A stretch of DNA of 52,445 nt from Patescibacteria group bacterium (GCA_028688375.1 JAQTYG010000007.1:1-52445), one strand, 5' to 3'; positions 7,264 to 14,375 are shown, counted from the stretch's first letter. Numbers and translations are program-made. The notes: generated by a model from the sequence alone, not told the origin.

Positions 7264-7509
7264 TGGTATATTTTGTAACAAAAATTTTATTCTTTCCCTA
7301 CCTTTTCCTGATTTTAAAAATAGTTCTTCTCGTTTTGCATCTTCTTCTGACAGAAACGCTTCATAATAGATTAATTTCCAGGGTATACCTCTGGCGGTAA
7401 AAGGAGACCTCTTGCTATTGTGGTAACTCATCCTTTGTTTTAAATCAGTAGAATATCCGATGTATTTTTTATCTAACTTTTCGCTATAAATAATATAAAC
7501 GTAATACAT
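7249..7509 (-). CDS. Small GIY-YIG domain endonuclease
   Basis: An 86-residue single-domain nuclease of the GIY-YIG superfamily. The motifs YYVYIIYS and KKYIGYSTDL form the GIY and YIG strands, followed by the conserved Arg (LKQRMSYHN) and the catalytic Glu region (SEEDAKREELFLKSGKGR). Such stand-alone domains are found in homing and other nucleases; the target is unknown. Start ATG at 7509 was chosen because the domain begins immediately there. The gene is flanked by two direct copies of the first 28 nt of tRNA-Ser: one 8 bp upstream of its start (itself interrupted), the other being the tRNA it runs into. Its last residues GEVA and stop are read from the tRNA 5' end. Confidence 0.9.
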   Translation of the reverse strand: MYYVYIIYSEKLDKKYIGYSTDLKQRMSYHNSKRSPFTARGIPWKLIYYEAFLSEEDAKREELFLKSGKGRERIKFLLQNIPGEVA

Positions 7510-7517
7510 ATTAATAA

Positions 7518-7605
7518 GCGCCATCGACCACCCCGCCCTCAGCCCAAGGCTGATGGGCCTTGGGCCCAAAGGCGGGTTCGCCTAGGGCGAATAGGCGACC
7601 TCTCC
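7518..7605 (-). repeat. Duplicated tRNA-Ser 5' end split by a 60-bp palindromic insert
   Basis: GGAGAGGTCGCCTA (7605-7592) and GTGGTCGATGGCGC (7531-7518) together equal the first 28 nt of the intact tRNA-Ser. They are separated by 60 bp (7591-7532) made of the hairpins TTCGCC/GGCGAA, CCCGCC/GGCGGG and CAAGG/CCTTG. The split falls in the D-arm. The end of lgt is encoded by this copy. Confidence 0.9.
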
Positions 7606-8385
7606 TGATGTATTTTTTTGTTTTCCGATTTTACTCTTTAACAGCGCAAAAGTCAACCCCAAAAACAACACCGCCATCCCCCACTGCGCCGGGGTTAAAC
7701 TGGCGTAGCGAATATCAGCGCCGAGTAAATCCGTCGCCCGCAAAAAATCCAACGCAAACCGGGCGACAGCATAAATCAAAAACGACACGACAAACAGCCG
7801 GCCCGGATGCTGAAGAAATTTCTTATAAAAAATCAAACAAACAACAAAAATAAATAGCGCCAACAGCGACTCGTACAGCCCCAAATCATGCCGAGCGCCA
7901 GCCGGGAAATTCACCGTCAGAAAAAAATCAGACAACCGCCCCGGGTGGTCATGAATAAGGAAACAACCGACGCGCCCGATCGCCCAACCCGGCCACATCG
8001 CTAAAGTCATAATATCCAAATACGGCAAAAAATCTTTTAATTTAATTTTTTTTGCGCGCGCCACGGCCCAAATCGCCACGGCCGCGCCGAGCAACGCCCC
8101 CAACGAAGACGCTCCGCCATGCCAAACCTTAAAAATTTCCGTCGGCTGAGCCAGAAAAAACGCCGGTTCATAAAAAATCACATAAAAAATCCGCGCGCCG
8201 GCCAGACCGCCGACCAAGCCCCAAGCAAAAATATCTAAAATAATGTCCGAGGACAACGCCATTTTTTTAGCCCACCGCCGGGACAACCACAGCGTTGTCA
8301 GCGCGCCGAGCGATACCAAAAGCCCCCAAACCTGAATGGTTAAAGGGCCAAGGTTGATGGTATGAAATTCAAAATAAGGAATCAT
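7582..8385 (-). CDS. lgt: Prolipoprotein diacylglyceryl transferase
   Basis: A 267-residue membrane enzyme that transfers diacylglycerol from phosphatidylglycerol to the lipobox cysteine of prolipoproteins, the first step of lipoprotein maturation. About seven membrane segments are visible. Lgt motifs are GLVGGLAGARIFYV near residue 55 and the signature region WPGWAIGRVGCFLIHDHPGR near 135. It ends an operon with gatC, gatA and the LOG gene, starting 3 nt after the latter. Many lipoproteins encoded in this window would be its substrates. The last eight residues (SGEVAYSP) are read from the duplicated tRNA-Ser 5' end and adjoining palindrome, so the original C-terminus was probably altered by that event. 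Confidence 0.95.
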   Translation of the reverse strand: MIPYFEFHTINLGPLTIQVWGLLVSLGALTTLWLSRRWAKKMALSSDIILDIFAWGLVGGLAGARIFYVIFYEPAFFLAQPTEIFKVWHGGASSLGALLGAAVAIWAVARAKKIKLKDFLPYLDIMTLAMWPGWAIGRVGCFLIHDHPGRLSDFFLTVNFPAGARHDLGLYESLLALFIFVVCLIFYKKFLQHPGRLFVVSFLIYAVARFALDFLRATDLLGADIRYASLTPAQWGMAVLFLGLTFALLKSKIGKQKNTSGEVAYSP

Positions 8386-8388
8386 TTT

Positions 8389-9723
8389 TTACTTCAAATA
8401 AGCAATCACATCTTCCGGACGATTGATCACTCTTACCAGATCCTGATCGCCGTGACTAATGGTCTTAAATTCAGTATAAAGTTTGTTGATAAAATCAGTC
8501 AACGGTTGCCAAAATTCATTATCGTAAAGCATTAACGGCATCGGTTCCATTTTGCCGGTTTCCACCAACGTCAGCAATTCAAATAATTGGTGCATGGTGC
8601 CGAAACCGCCGGGGAAAAAAACGAAGCCACGGGACGGCGCGGTGATGATTAGTTTGCGCACAAAGGGAAAAGAGAAGCCGATGGAACGAGTCAAATAATT
8701 ATTGCGCCGTTCCATTGATTTAACGCGCATATTGATACCAATACTCTCTCCCCCGCTTTCATAAGCGCCTTTGCTGGCCGCTTCCATGATACCGGTACCG
8801 CCACCGGTGACCACGGCATATTGATTTTTCGCCAGCAATTTTCCCGTGTCATAGGCGGCATTGTAATATTTGGAACCGGCCAAGATGCTTTTGGTGCCGA
8901 GCACGGTGACGTCGTTTTTCACTTTTGTCAAAAACTCAAAACCGTCCACCAATTCGGACATGATGCGGAAGATACGCCATTCGGCTTCATGTTTTTCCGC
9001 GCCTTGCGGGCTATTAATATTGGGGCGGTCGGTGGTATTTTTGATAAACTCAAAAGCCGATTCGGCGTCATCCACCACCTGCCATTTGTCCAAATCAGCC
9101 TCATTCAATGAGCCGACGGTGGCGGCGGATTTTTTCCGCATAAAATCAACCAGCGGACGCCAAAATTCCGAACCGACTAAAATAATCGGCACGTCCGGCA
9201 TGTGCCCCATTTCAATCAAATCCACTACTTCAAAAAATTCATCCATGGTGCCGAAACCGCCGGGGAAAAAAACGAAAGCGTTGGCCGGCGAGGTAAGCAT
9301 CACCTTACGAGTGAAAAAATAATAAAAAGCGGCGGATTTTTTGACGAACGGATTAATCCGCTGTTCAAACGGCAATTGAATATTCAAACCGACCGAATTA
9401 CCGCCGGCTTCGTAGGCGCCCTTATTGGCCGCCTCCATGATGCCCGGACCGCCACCGGTGATGGTGGTAAAACCGTTTTTGCCCAAAAGTCGGCCGAGCT
9501 CTTCGGCGATTTTATAATATTTGGTATTTGGTTTTAAACGCGCCGAACCCAGCACGGTGACTTCATTTTTTAATTCGCCTAAAAATTCAAAGCCCTCCAC
9601 AAATTCCGACATGATGCGGAAAATGCGCCAGGATTCTCGGTAATCCACCATCTCGCCGGTGGTAACTAATTTTTTCTCGTTGTCTTCCACCGCGGGCTCA
9701 GCTGATTTTATTTCTTCCTCCAT
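8389..9723 (-). CDS. Tandem LOG-family (TIGR00730-type) protein
   Basis: A 444-residue protein made of two LOG/lysine-decarboxylase-like Rossmann domains (~30-215 and ~250-440). Family members are cytokinin-riboside 5'-monophosphate phosphoribohydrolases or related nucleotide hydrolases. The first domain has GGGPGIMEAANKGA and PGGFGTMDE; the second has GGGTGIMEAASKGA and PGGFGTMHQ. The canonical final Glu of PGGxGTxxE is thus replaced by Gln in the second domain, which may be inactive or structural. LOG proteins normally are single-domain homodimers, so this looks like a covalent dimer from gene duplication. ATG at 9723, 13 nt after gatA, is preferred over a longer upstream frame. Confidence 0.9.
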   Translation of the reverse strand: MEEEIKSAEPAVEDNEKKLVTTGEMVDYRESWRIFRIMSEFVEGFEFLGELKNEVTVLGSARLKPNTKYYKIAEELGRLLGKNGFTTITGGGPGIMEAANKGAYEAGGNSVGLNIQLPFEQRINPFVKKSAAFYYFFTRKVMLTSPANAFVFFPGGFGTMDEFFEVVDLIEMGHMPDVPIILVGSEFWRPLVDFMRKKSAATVGSLNEADLDKWQVVDDAESAFEFIKNTTDRPNINSPQGAEKHEAEWRIFRIMSELVDGFEFLTKVKNDVTVLGTKSILAGSKYYNAAYDTGKLLAKNQYAVVTGGGTGIMEAASKGAYESGGESIGINMRVKSMERRNNYLTRSIGFSFPFVRKLIITAPSRGFVFFPGGFGTMHQLFELLTLVETGKMEPMPLMLYDNEFWQPLTDFINKLYTEFKTISHGDQDLVRVINRPEDVIAYLK

Positions 9724-9736
9724 ATTCGTATATTTA

Positions 9737-11164
9737 TTACTGGTTAATTTCCAGGTGATGCCCCAAACGTAAAATAACGCTTTCCCCCATCCGCGGGCCA
9801 ATCAGTTGCGCGCCCACCGGCAAACCGGCTTTGGTAACACCGGCCGGCACGGATAACGCCGGCACGCCGGCTACAGCCGCCGGACTGACAAAAATATCGG
9901 AAAGATATAAGGCCAGTGGGTCGCCGGCTTTTTCGCCAAGACCGAAAGCCGGAAACGGCGAAGTCGGAGTAATTAAAGCGTCAACTTTTTTAAACACTTC
10001 ATCAAAATCACGTTTAATTAATGTCCGCACTTTCTGCGCTTTCTTATAATAAGCATCATAATAACCGGCGGACAAAGCATAAGTGCCGATCAAAATGCGC
10101 CGTTTTACTTCTTCAGGAAAACCGGCGGCGCGAGATTCGGCATATAGGTCAAATAAATTTTTTGTTTTGGCGCGGACGCCGTAACGCACACCGTCCAATC
10201 GGCCGAGGTTGGAGCTGTCTTCGCTCGGCACGAGAATATAATAAGCGGCAATGGCGTATTTAGTATGGGGCAAACTGACTGACACAATTTTACAACCAAG
10301 TTTTTTCAGCGCGTCAATTTTCGCGTCAATTATTTTTTCCACTTCCGGGTCAATGCCTTTAACATTAAAATATTCGACCGGCACGCCCACCGTCATGCCT
10401 TTGACGCTTTTCTCCAACTCTTCGGTATAAGCCGGCACGGCATCAGTCACGGTGGTGGCGTCTTTCGGGTCATGGCCGGCGATAACTTCCATGATCAAAG
10501 CCAGGTCTTCCACTGTTTTGGCCATCGGACCGACCGTATCTAAAGAAGAAGCCATCGGCATAATGCCGTAGCGAGAATTCCGGCCGTAACTGGGGCGCAA
10601 ACCGGCCACCCCGCAAAAACTGGCGGGCTGACGAATGGAACCGCCGGTGTCCTCGGCCACAGCATAAATACACTCATGGTCGGCCACAGCCGCCGCTGAA
10701 CCGCCGGAGGAACCGCCGGCCACTTTGGTTTCATCAACCGGATTACGCACCGGTCCGTACATACTGTTTTCATTGCTGGCGCCATGCCCGAAAGCATCGC
10801 AATTATTTTTTCCGATAATTATTCCGCCGGCAGAACGGATTTTTTTAATCACCGTTGCTTCATAAGGCGCGGTATAGTTATCCAAAATTTTGGCCGCCCC
10901 GGTGGCCCGCATCCCGGCCACGCAAATCGCGTCTTTAACACCAAACGGAATACCGGCCAGCAGGTTAGAATTATTATTTATTTTTTTATCCGCCGCGGTA
11001 GCATCGGCCAGCGCCTCATCTTCGGCGACGGTAATAAAAGCATTCAGCGTTTTATTGCGCTTTTTTATTTTCGCCAAACAAGCCTCGGTTAATTCCACCG
11101 CGCTAAATTCTTTTTTCCGCAAACCGGCGCTCGCCGTTTTAATTGTTAATTCATTTAGATTCAT
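9737..11164 (-). CDS. gatA: Asp-tRNA(Asn)/Glu-tRNA(Gln) amidotransferase subunit A
   Basis: A 475-residue amidase-signature enzyme that releases ammonia from glutamine for transamidation of misacylated Glu-tRNA(Gln) or Asp-tRNA(Asn). The amidase signature is clear: Lys in GVKDAICV (~76), GGSSGGSAAAV (~152) and the nucleophile Ser in DTGGSIRQPASFCG (~175). Length is normal. Its ATG overlaps the gatC stop by 4 nt, a classic translational coupling. gatB is not in this window. It implies indirect amidation of Gln-tRNA or Asn-tRNA in this organism. Confidence 0.97.
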   Translation of the reverse strand: MNLNELTIKTASAGLRKKEFSAVELTEACLAKIKKRNKTLNAFITVAEDEALADATAADKKINNNSNLLAGIPFGVKDAICVAGMRATGAAKILDNYTAPYEATVIKKIRSAGGIIIGKNNCDAFGHGASNENSMYGPVRNPVDETKVAGGSSGGSAAAVADHECIYAVAEDTGGSIRQPASFCGVAGLRPSYGRNSRYGIMPMASSLDTVGPMAKTVEDLALIMEVIAGHDPKDATTVTDAVPAYTEELEKSVKGMTVGVPVEYFNVKGIDPEVEKIIDAKIDALKKLGCKIVSVSLPHTKYAIAAYYILVPSEDSSNLGRLDGVRYGVRAKTKNLFDLYAESRAAGFPEEVKRRILIGTYALSAGYYDAYYKKAQKVRTLIKRDFDEVFKKVDALITPTSPFPAFGLGEKAGDPLALYLSDIFVSPAAVAGVPALSVPAGVTKAGLPVGAQLIGPRMGESVILRLGHHLEINQ

Positions 11165-11457
11165 AGTTGCTCTTCGGCGAAAACTCCCGGCACTTTTAAT
11201 TCGCCGGCATAAACCTCAGGCATCTGCGCCATCAATTCTTTTTTATTATCCGCCGGCACGGCTATGTCTTCTCGCATCACATTGGATAACCCTGTCACCT
11301 GCGCCGTCGGTTCCACGTCATCGGTATTAACTTCATTTAAAATTTTCATATAATCCAAAACCGCCGTCATGGTGGCGGCGTGCCGGCGTTCTTCCGCCGG
11401 GGTCAGTTTAATTCGCGCCAATCGCGCGATTTTCTTCACTTCTTCAAGGGAAATCAT
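11161..11457 (-). CDS. gatC: Asp-tRNA(Asn)/Glu-tRNA(Gln) amidotransferase subunit C
   Basis: A 98-residue subunit that stabilises the GatA-GatB complex. Family features are the start ISLEEVKKIARLARIKLTPAE, the middle VLDYMKILNEVNTDDVEPTAQV and the C-terminal REDIAVPAD...AQMPEVYAGELKVPGVF. Start ATG 11457 fits the family; a longer frame extends upstream without support. A -10 box ends only 6 nt before this ATG, so the transcript is probably leaderless. First gene of the gatC-gatA-LOG-lgt operon. Confidence 0.94.
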   Translation of the reverse strand: MISLEEVKKIARLARIKLTPAEERRHAATMTAVLDYMKILNEVNTDDVEPTAQVTGLSNVMREDIAVPADNKKELMAQMPEVYAGELKVPGVFAEEQL

Positions 11458-11463
11458 GCAGGT

Positions 11464-11492
11464 AATATACCAAAAAAAATCTCGACTGGCAA
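11464..11492 (-). promoter_or_regulatory. gatC operon promoter (leaderless)
   Basis: Minus-strand TTGCCA (11492-11487), 17-bp spacer ending TGG, TATATT (11469-11464). The ATG of gatC starts 7 nt downstream of the -10 box, which leaves no room for a ribosome binding site. Confidence 0.82.
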
Positions 11493-11494
11493 CA

Positions 11495-11521
11495 ATTTTA
11501 AAACGCAACCGGACGGTTGCG
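11495..11521 (-). terminator. Terminator of orphan cassette 2
   Basis: Hairpin CGCAACC-gtcc-GGTTGCG followed by TTTTAAAATTG on the minus strand, 13 nt beyond the stop at 11535. Confidence 0.85.
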
Positions 11522-11534
11522 CAAAGGGCGTGTT

Positions 11535-11789
11535 TTAACTGCATTTGGGGCAGGGCAAACCCGGTTGAAAGGTGGGAGGTGGACAATGGCAGAGGGGGCA
11601 GCCGCGAGCGAAATCAGTATTGTATGGCTCGGCGGTAAGTTCCGCCAAGGCTTCCGGGCAAAACATCTGCCGATAAGCGCAAAACCTGATCGCCTGTTCG
11701 GCCGTGAACCCCGGGGCTAACCACAGGGTTTTCTCCCCTTTTTGGAAGATTTGAAACCACATTTTCTTTTTTTTCTGTATTCTCGCCAA
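11535..11789 (-). CDS. Small zinc-ribbon-like protein, orphan cassette 2
   Basis: An 84-residue protein of unknown function. The C-terminus has two close cysteine pairs, CPLCHC and CPKCS, separated by a Pro-rich loop, which looks like a zinc-binding knuckle. The N-terminal half (WFQIFQKGEKTLWLAPGFTAEQAIRFC in part) may form a small domain. The start is taken as TTG at 11789 because AAAGGA lies 7 nt upstream; an in-frame ATG at 11759 is the alternative. It has its own promoter (11832-11860) and terminator. Like cassettes 1, 3 and 4 it is a single gene with high GC. Confidence 0.68.
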   Translation of the reverse strand: MARIQKKKKMWFQIFQKGEKTLWLAPGFTAEQAIRFCAYRQMFCPEALAELTAEPYNTDFARGCPLCHCPPPTFQPGLPCPKCS

Positions 11790-11831
11790 GGGCTGGTCCT
11801 TTCTTGGTTCAGAAAGAGCGAACTTGAGCCA

Positions 11832-11860
11832 AACATACTATATTTGGAGCGATTTGTCAA
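11832..11860 (-). promoter_or_regulatory. Promoter of orphan cassette 2
   Basis: Minus-strand TTGACA (11860-11855), 17-bp spacer, TATGTT (11837-11832). The leader then contains CGCTCTTTC, shared with cassette 4. Confidence 0.8.
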
Positions 11861-11881
11861 CCTTGATACGGAAGGGCTTGA

Positions 11882-12007
11882 CCCCTCACTCAGAAATCGC
11901 AGTGTTTCGTGTTATTAGAAAAACAAGGTTCCGGCAAAAATTTTAATTTTGTCAACATTATATATCTTACACGCAAAATTTTTCAAAAGCGATTTCTGAG
12001 TGAGGGA
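11882..12007. repeat. Inverted repeat (family R3) between divergent promoters
   Basis: Arms CCCCTCACTCAGAAATCGC (11882-11900) and its complement ending GAGTGAGGGA (11989-12007), 88 nt apart. The interior is AT-rich and without a gene. Each arm faces a TTGACA promoter, one on each strand. Confidence 0.85.
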
Positions 12008-12008
12008 C

Positions 12009-12037
12009 TTGACAGGGCTGGCGTTTTCTGGTTAAAT
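12009..12037 (+). promoter_or_regulatory. Promoter of orphan cassette 3
   Basis: TTGACA (12009-12014), 17-bp spacer ending TGG, TTAAAT (12032-12037). The -35 box lies 1 nt beyond the R3 arm. Confidence 0.8.
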
Positions 12038-12107
12038 ACGTCGTTAAGAAACCACGCACCAACCAACGCCGTTCTTTTCAAAAAAGGAGGCAGAAAGAGA
12101 GTCCCTA

Positions 12108-12401
12108 ATGCACAGTGAACAATTGGTCTGCAGTGTCGTCCGGACGGGTATGCCGATCGAATGGAAACGATTTTCCGTCATCCTGCCGAAAAAGCCCGTG
12201 CTCGTCCAGGGCAACAGCATGAACATGGACGTGGAAATCGCCGGTTGCGAAGTTCCCGGTCGCGGGTTCATCGCCGACATGTTCAAGCCGGGAAAGATCC
12301 GGGCGCGCGTCGAGTACGATGGTCGGCTTCGGTACGGCTGGATCGAGTGGAACCCGGAGGAGAAGATGCACGTCTTCGTAGCCGGCCCGCTCGACCGGTG
12401 A
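12108..12401 (+). CDS. Hypothetical protein, orphan cassette 3
   Basis: A 97-residue, probably cytoplasmic protein, largely beta-strand by pattern (IEWKRFSVILPKKPVLV, IRARVEYDGRLRYGWIEW). It looks like a compact PilZ- or OB-like barrel, but no diagnostic motif allows a family call. ATG 12108 is preceded by AAGGAGG at 17 nt, which is further than usual. GC content is well above the local average. It is followed 16 nt later by a 26-codon frame with a strong ribosome binding site and a terminator. The leader shares CCAACCAAC with cassette 4. Confidence 0.7.
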   Translation: MHSEQLVCSVVRTGMPIEWKRFSVILPKKPVLVQGNSMNMDVEIAGCEVPGRGFIADMFKPGKIRARVEYDGRLRYGWIEWNPEEKMHVFVAGPLDR

Positions 12402-12417
12402 CAGGAGGAGAACAACA

Positions 12418-12498
12418 ATGAAGCGGAGGACAAGGACTCCCGAACAAGCCCCGATTAACGCGTACGGTGCGCGCGCTAATCGGGGCTTTTCAATTTAA
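12418..12498 (+). CDS. Possible 26-aa peptide spanning a terminator hairpin
   Basis: ATG at 12418 with GGAGGA 8 nt upstream opens a 26-codon frame (MKRRTRTPEQAPINAYGARA..., basic) ending at TAA 12498. The frame runs through both arms of the terminator at 12446-12490. It may be a real small peptide, a translated termination-control device, or chance. Confidence 0.4.
   Translation: MKRRTRTPEQAPINAYGARANRGFSI
12446..12490 (+). terminator. Terminator of orphan cassette 3
   Basis: Arms AAGCCCCGATTA and TAATCGGGGCTT with a GC-rich loop, followed by TTTTC. Confidence 0.92.
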
Positions 12499-12499
12499 A

Positions 12500-12521
12500 A
12501 ACCCGCTGAAGAGGCGGGTTT
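12500..12521 (-). terminator. Terminator of the nitroreductase gene
   Basis: Hairpin AACCCGC/GCGGGTT followed by TTTAAATTG on the minus strand, immediately after the nitroreductase stop. Confidence 0.85.
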
Positions 12522-12525
12522 CATT

Positions 12526-13020
12526 TTACCAATTTTCGTAATGAATTTTTCTGATATCAAAGTCAGCATCGCCGTGCGGTACCGGCGGTTTGGCCGGCCG
12601 GCCGAAAGGCAAAATGTTGATGATGAGAAAATTATTGGGAATATTCAGAAGCGTTTTTACTTTCTTCGCCCATTGGTCGGTTAAATTTTTCCAGACCGAA
12701 CCTAAACCCAGCGCCGTGGCCTGCAAAAACATGTTCTCCGTGGCCACCGATAAATCCTGCACCGGTAAAATGGACTTGCCGGTATCAATCGCCGGAATAA
12801 TTAAAACCGGCGCCCGGCGGATAAATTCCTGGCCGATTATTTTAAAAATGGCTTCTTTAATTTCCTGTTTTTGGATCACAATAAAATTAACCGCGTGACT
12901 GGACATGGCGGTCGGCGCGAACTGTCCGGCTCTAATGATGTCCGCTATCGCCTCTTCGCTTACCGGCTCGTCTTTAAACTCTCGAACCGAACGGCGGTTG
13001 GCAATTTCTTTCAAAATCAT
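12526..13020 (-). CDS. Nitroreductase family protein
   Basis: A 164-residue FMN-dependent nitroreductase-like protein. The family start is clear: EIANRRSVREFKDEPVSEEAIADIIRAGQFAPTAMSSH in parts (RRSVREF, APTAMSSH), then VQDLSVATENMFLQATALGLGSVW and the C-terminal LPFGRPAKPP. Members reduce nitro compounds, quinones or flavins with NAD(P)H; the physiological substrate cannot be told. The start at 13020 fits the family; an upstream extension in the same frame is hydrophobic and AT-rich and crosses the promoter. Single gene with promoter and terminator. Confidence 0.93.
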   Translation of the reverse strand: MILKEIANRRSVREFKDEPVSEEAIADIIRAGQFAPTAMSSHAVNFIVIQKQEIKEAIFKIIGQEFIRRAPVLIIPAIDTGKSILPVQDLSVATENMFLQATALGLGSVWKNLTDQWAKKVKTLLNIPNNFLIINILPFGRPAKPPVPHGDADFDIRKIHYENW

Positions 13021-13039
13021 AATTAAAATTATTATTTTA

Positions 13040-13080
13040 ATTATAACAACATTGACAAAAATAGCCAAATTTGTTAAAAC
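13040..13080. promoter_or_regulatory. Overlapping divergent promoters (nitroreductase / cassette 4)
   Basis: Plus strand: TTGACA (13052-13057), 17 bp, TAAAAC (13075-13080). Minus strand: TTGGCT (13068-13063), 17 bp, TATAAT (13045-13040). The two overlap by 28 bp, so polymerase binding at one should exclude the other. Confidence 0.7.
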
Positions 13081-13133
13081 ACAGCCAACCAACAACGCTC
13101 TTTCGGTTCATTCAACCCAGAGGAGGGAAAAAC

Positions 13134-13604
13134 ATGGGAAAAATAGAAAGGGACAAGGACTTCAGTCTGAGTCGGGCCATGCCGCAACTCAAGGAATTCA
13201 TGCGGCGGCCGATTCACACCGTGAACGTGGCCATCGTGGACGATAGCGCCATCGCGACCAGTGGCATCCTCGAGATCCTGGAATGCTGGCCCTACATCAT
13301 CACCCACATGTTCGTTCAGCACGAAGGTTGCTACCCGGACATCAGCTGTCGGCACGACATCGTGCTCCTGGACGAGAGCATGGACGAGCTCACCGGCACC
13401 GCCGTCGTCGAGAGGCTGCAGGGCCTTGGCTTCCCCGGCCTTATCGCCTCCATCAGCAAAGACAAAGAAGCGCCCGCCTGGGCCAAGCCCAACTTCCACT
13501 TTCCCTACAAGGTCCACACCACCGTCTCCTTCGAGGCGGCCGCCTCGTTCGTCTACTGGATAAACGAGCTGATCGAAGAGGTGGAGCGGGACCGGATGGA
13601 CTAA
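13134..13604 (+). CDS. Stand-alone receiver-like protein, orphan cassette 4
   Basis: A 156-residue protein whose residues ~25-140 read as a CheY-like receiver domain: VAIVDDSAIATSGILEIL (acidic pair), HDIVLLDESMDELTG (phospho-acceptor Asp), IASISKD (Ser at the Thr/Ser position) and FPYKV (conserved Lys). No output domain follows. ATG 13134 has GAGGAGG 7 nt upstream. GC content is much higher than in neighbouring genes. It is alone on the plus strand between a promoter and a terminator, without a kinase beside it; the PAS/kinase operon at 21-24 kb would be one candidate partner. The receiver call comes from motif positions only. Confidence 0.78.
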   Translation: MGKIERDKDFSLSRAMPQLKEFMRRPIHTVNVAIVDDSAIATSGILEILECWPYIITHMFVQHEGCYPDISCRHDIVLLDESMDELTGTAVVERLQGLGFPGLIASISKDKEAPAWAKPNFHFPYKVHTTVSFEAAASFVYWINELIEEVERDRMD

Positions 13605-13635
13605 CCGTCGCGCCCGGACGCGGCACAACACAAAA

Positions 13636-13675
13636 GCCCCTCGGCGTATTACGTCGGGGGGCCCTTAATTTTTGT
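13636..13675 (+). terminator. Terminator of orphan cassette 4
   Basis: Near-perfect 12-bp hairpin beginning AAAAGCCCCTCGGCG and ending GTCGGGGGGC, then a T-rich tract. It has the same AGCCCC 5' arm style as cassette 3. Confidence 0.88.
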
Positions 13676-13698
13676 AGAGTGTTTTATAAGTTTAATTA

Positions 13699-14352
13699 CT
13701 ATCGCGGCGGGACATCTGAAGGCGTTGTTGATGACGCGTCAGGACGCGCGAATTGCGGCGTGGAGGTCGGCATATTAAACACGCCGGTCTTATCCGAATA
13801 AAAAACTATTTTTGAACCACCGTCGGCTAATTTTAATACCAAACCAAACTTGTCTATTTCCAAAATCTCGCCGGAAATTCTGGTTTGCCCGGCTGAGCGA
13901 TTTATTCTTTGCCCGTCAGAAGGAGGGCCTGCCCGACCATCCAACCGGTCTCCGCCATCGCGGCGCTGCCACTGGCCGGTATCGCCGGATGTTGGTTGAA
14001 AATTTTGTGGCGCTTCTTGCGCGTTAGGCATAGTGCTTGAGGCGAATCTTCCGGAGCTGGAACGAAATTCTTGGCCAAATATCGGCATTTCGCCGAGCAT
14101 AATGTTCAGCGCGCTCACCGTACCATCGGCGTTGGTCGTGCCCATAATAGTAATTTTTTTACCAACCGCCAGATATTCAATACTGGTCGGCGTACCGAAA
14201 TTCACACGTCCGGTACTGGAACTGCTTCTATCACCGTTATTTTGGCGCGGGGGAAAATTACCATTCTGATTTTTAGAATTTTCTACGGCGCAACCAGTCG
14301 CCACCAGCGCAACGGCTGAAAAAATTAAAAATATAATGATGTATCTGCGCAT
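13699..14352 (-). CDS. Lipoprotein with DUF5666-like module
   Basis: A 217-residue exported lipoprotein: hydrophobic start and lipobox LVATGC (Cys about 21). A disordered Asn/Gln/Ser-rich linker connects small beta modules. Residues ~55-90 (VGKKITIMGTTNADGTVSALNIMLG) and ~155-195 (ISGEILEIDKFGLVLKLADGGSKIVFYS) resemble DUF5666-like folds. It is last in the efflux/ECF sigma cluster, about 100 nt after the permease gene. The membrane protein at 18258 ends with a similar module, suggesting a shared extracytoplasmic ligand or partner. Molecular function is unknown. Confidence 0.8.
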   Translation of the reverse strand: MRRYIIIFLIFSAVALVATGCAVENSKNQNGNFPPRQNNGDRSSSSTGRVNFGTPTSIEYLAVGKKITIMGTTNADGTVSALNIMLGEMPIFGQEFRSSSGRFASSTMPNAQEAPQNFQPTSGDTGQWQRRDGGDRLDGRAGPPSDGQRINRSAGQTRISGEILEIDKFGLVLKLADGGSKIVFYSDKTGVFNMPTSTPQFARPDASSTTPSDVPPR

Positions 14353-14375
14353 AAAATTTATATCGTTAAACCGTT

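Noticed and set aside
13074-13631. Minus-strand open frame of 185 codons opposite the receiver-like gene
   Set aside because: It has no start signals, whereas the plus-strand gene has a strong ribosome binding site, promoter, terminator and receiver motifs.
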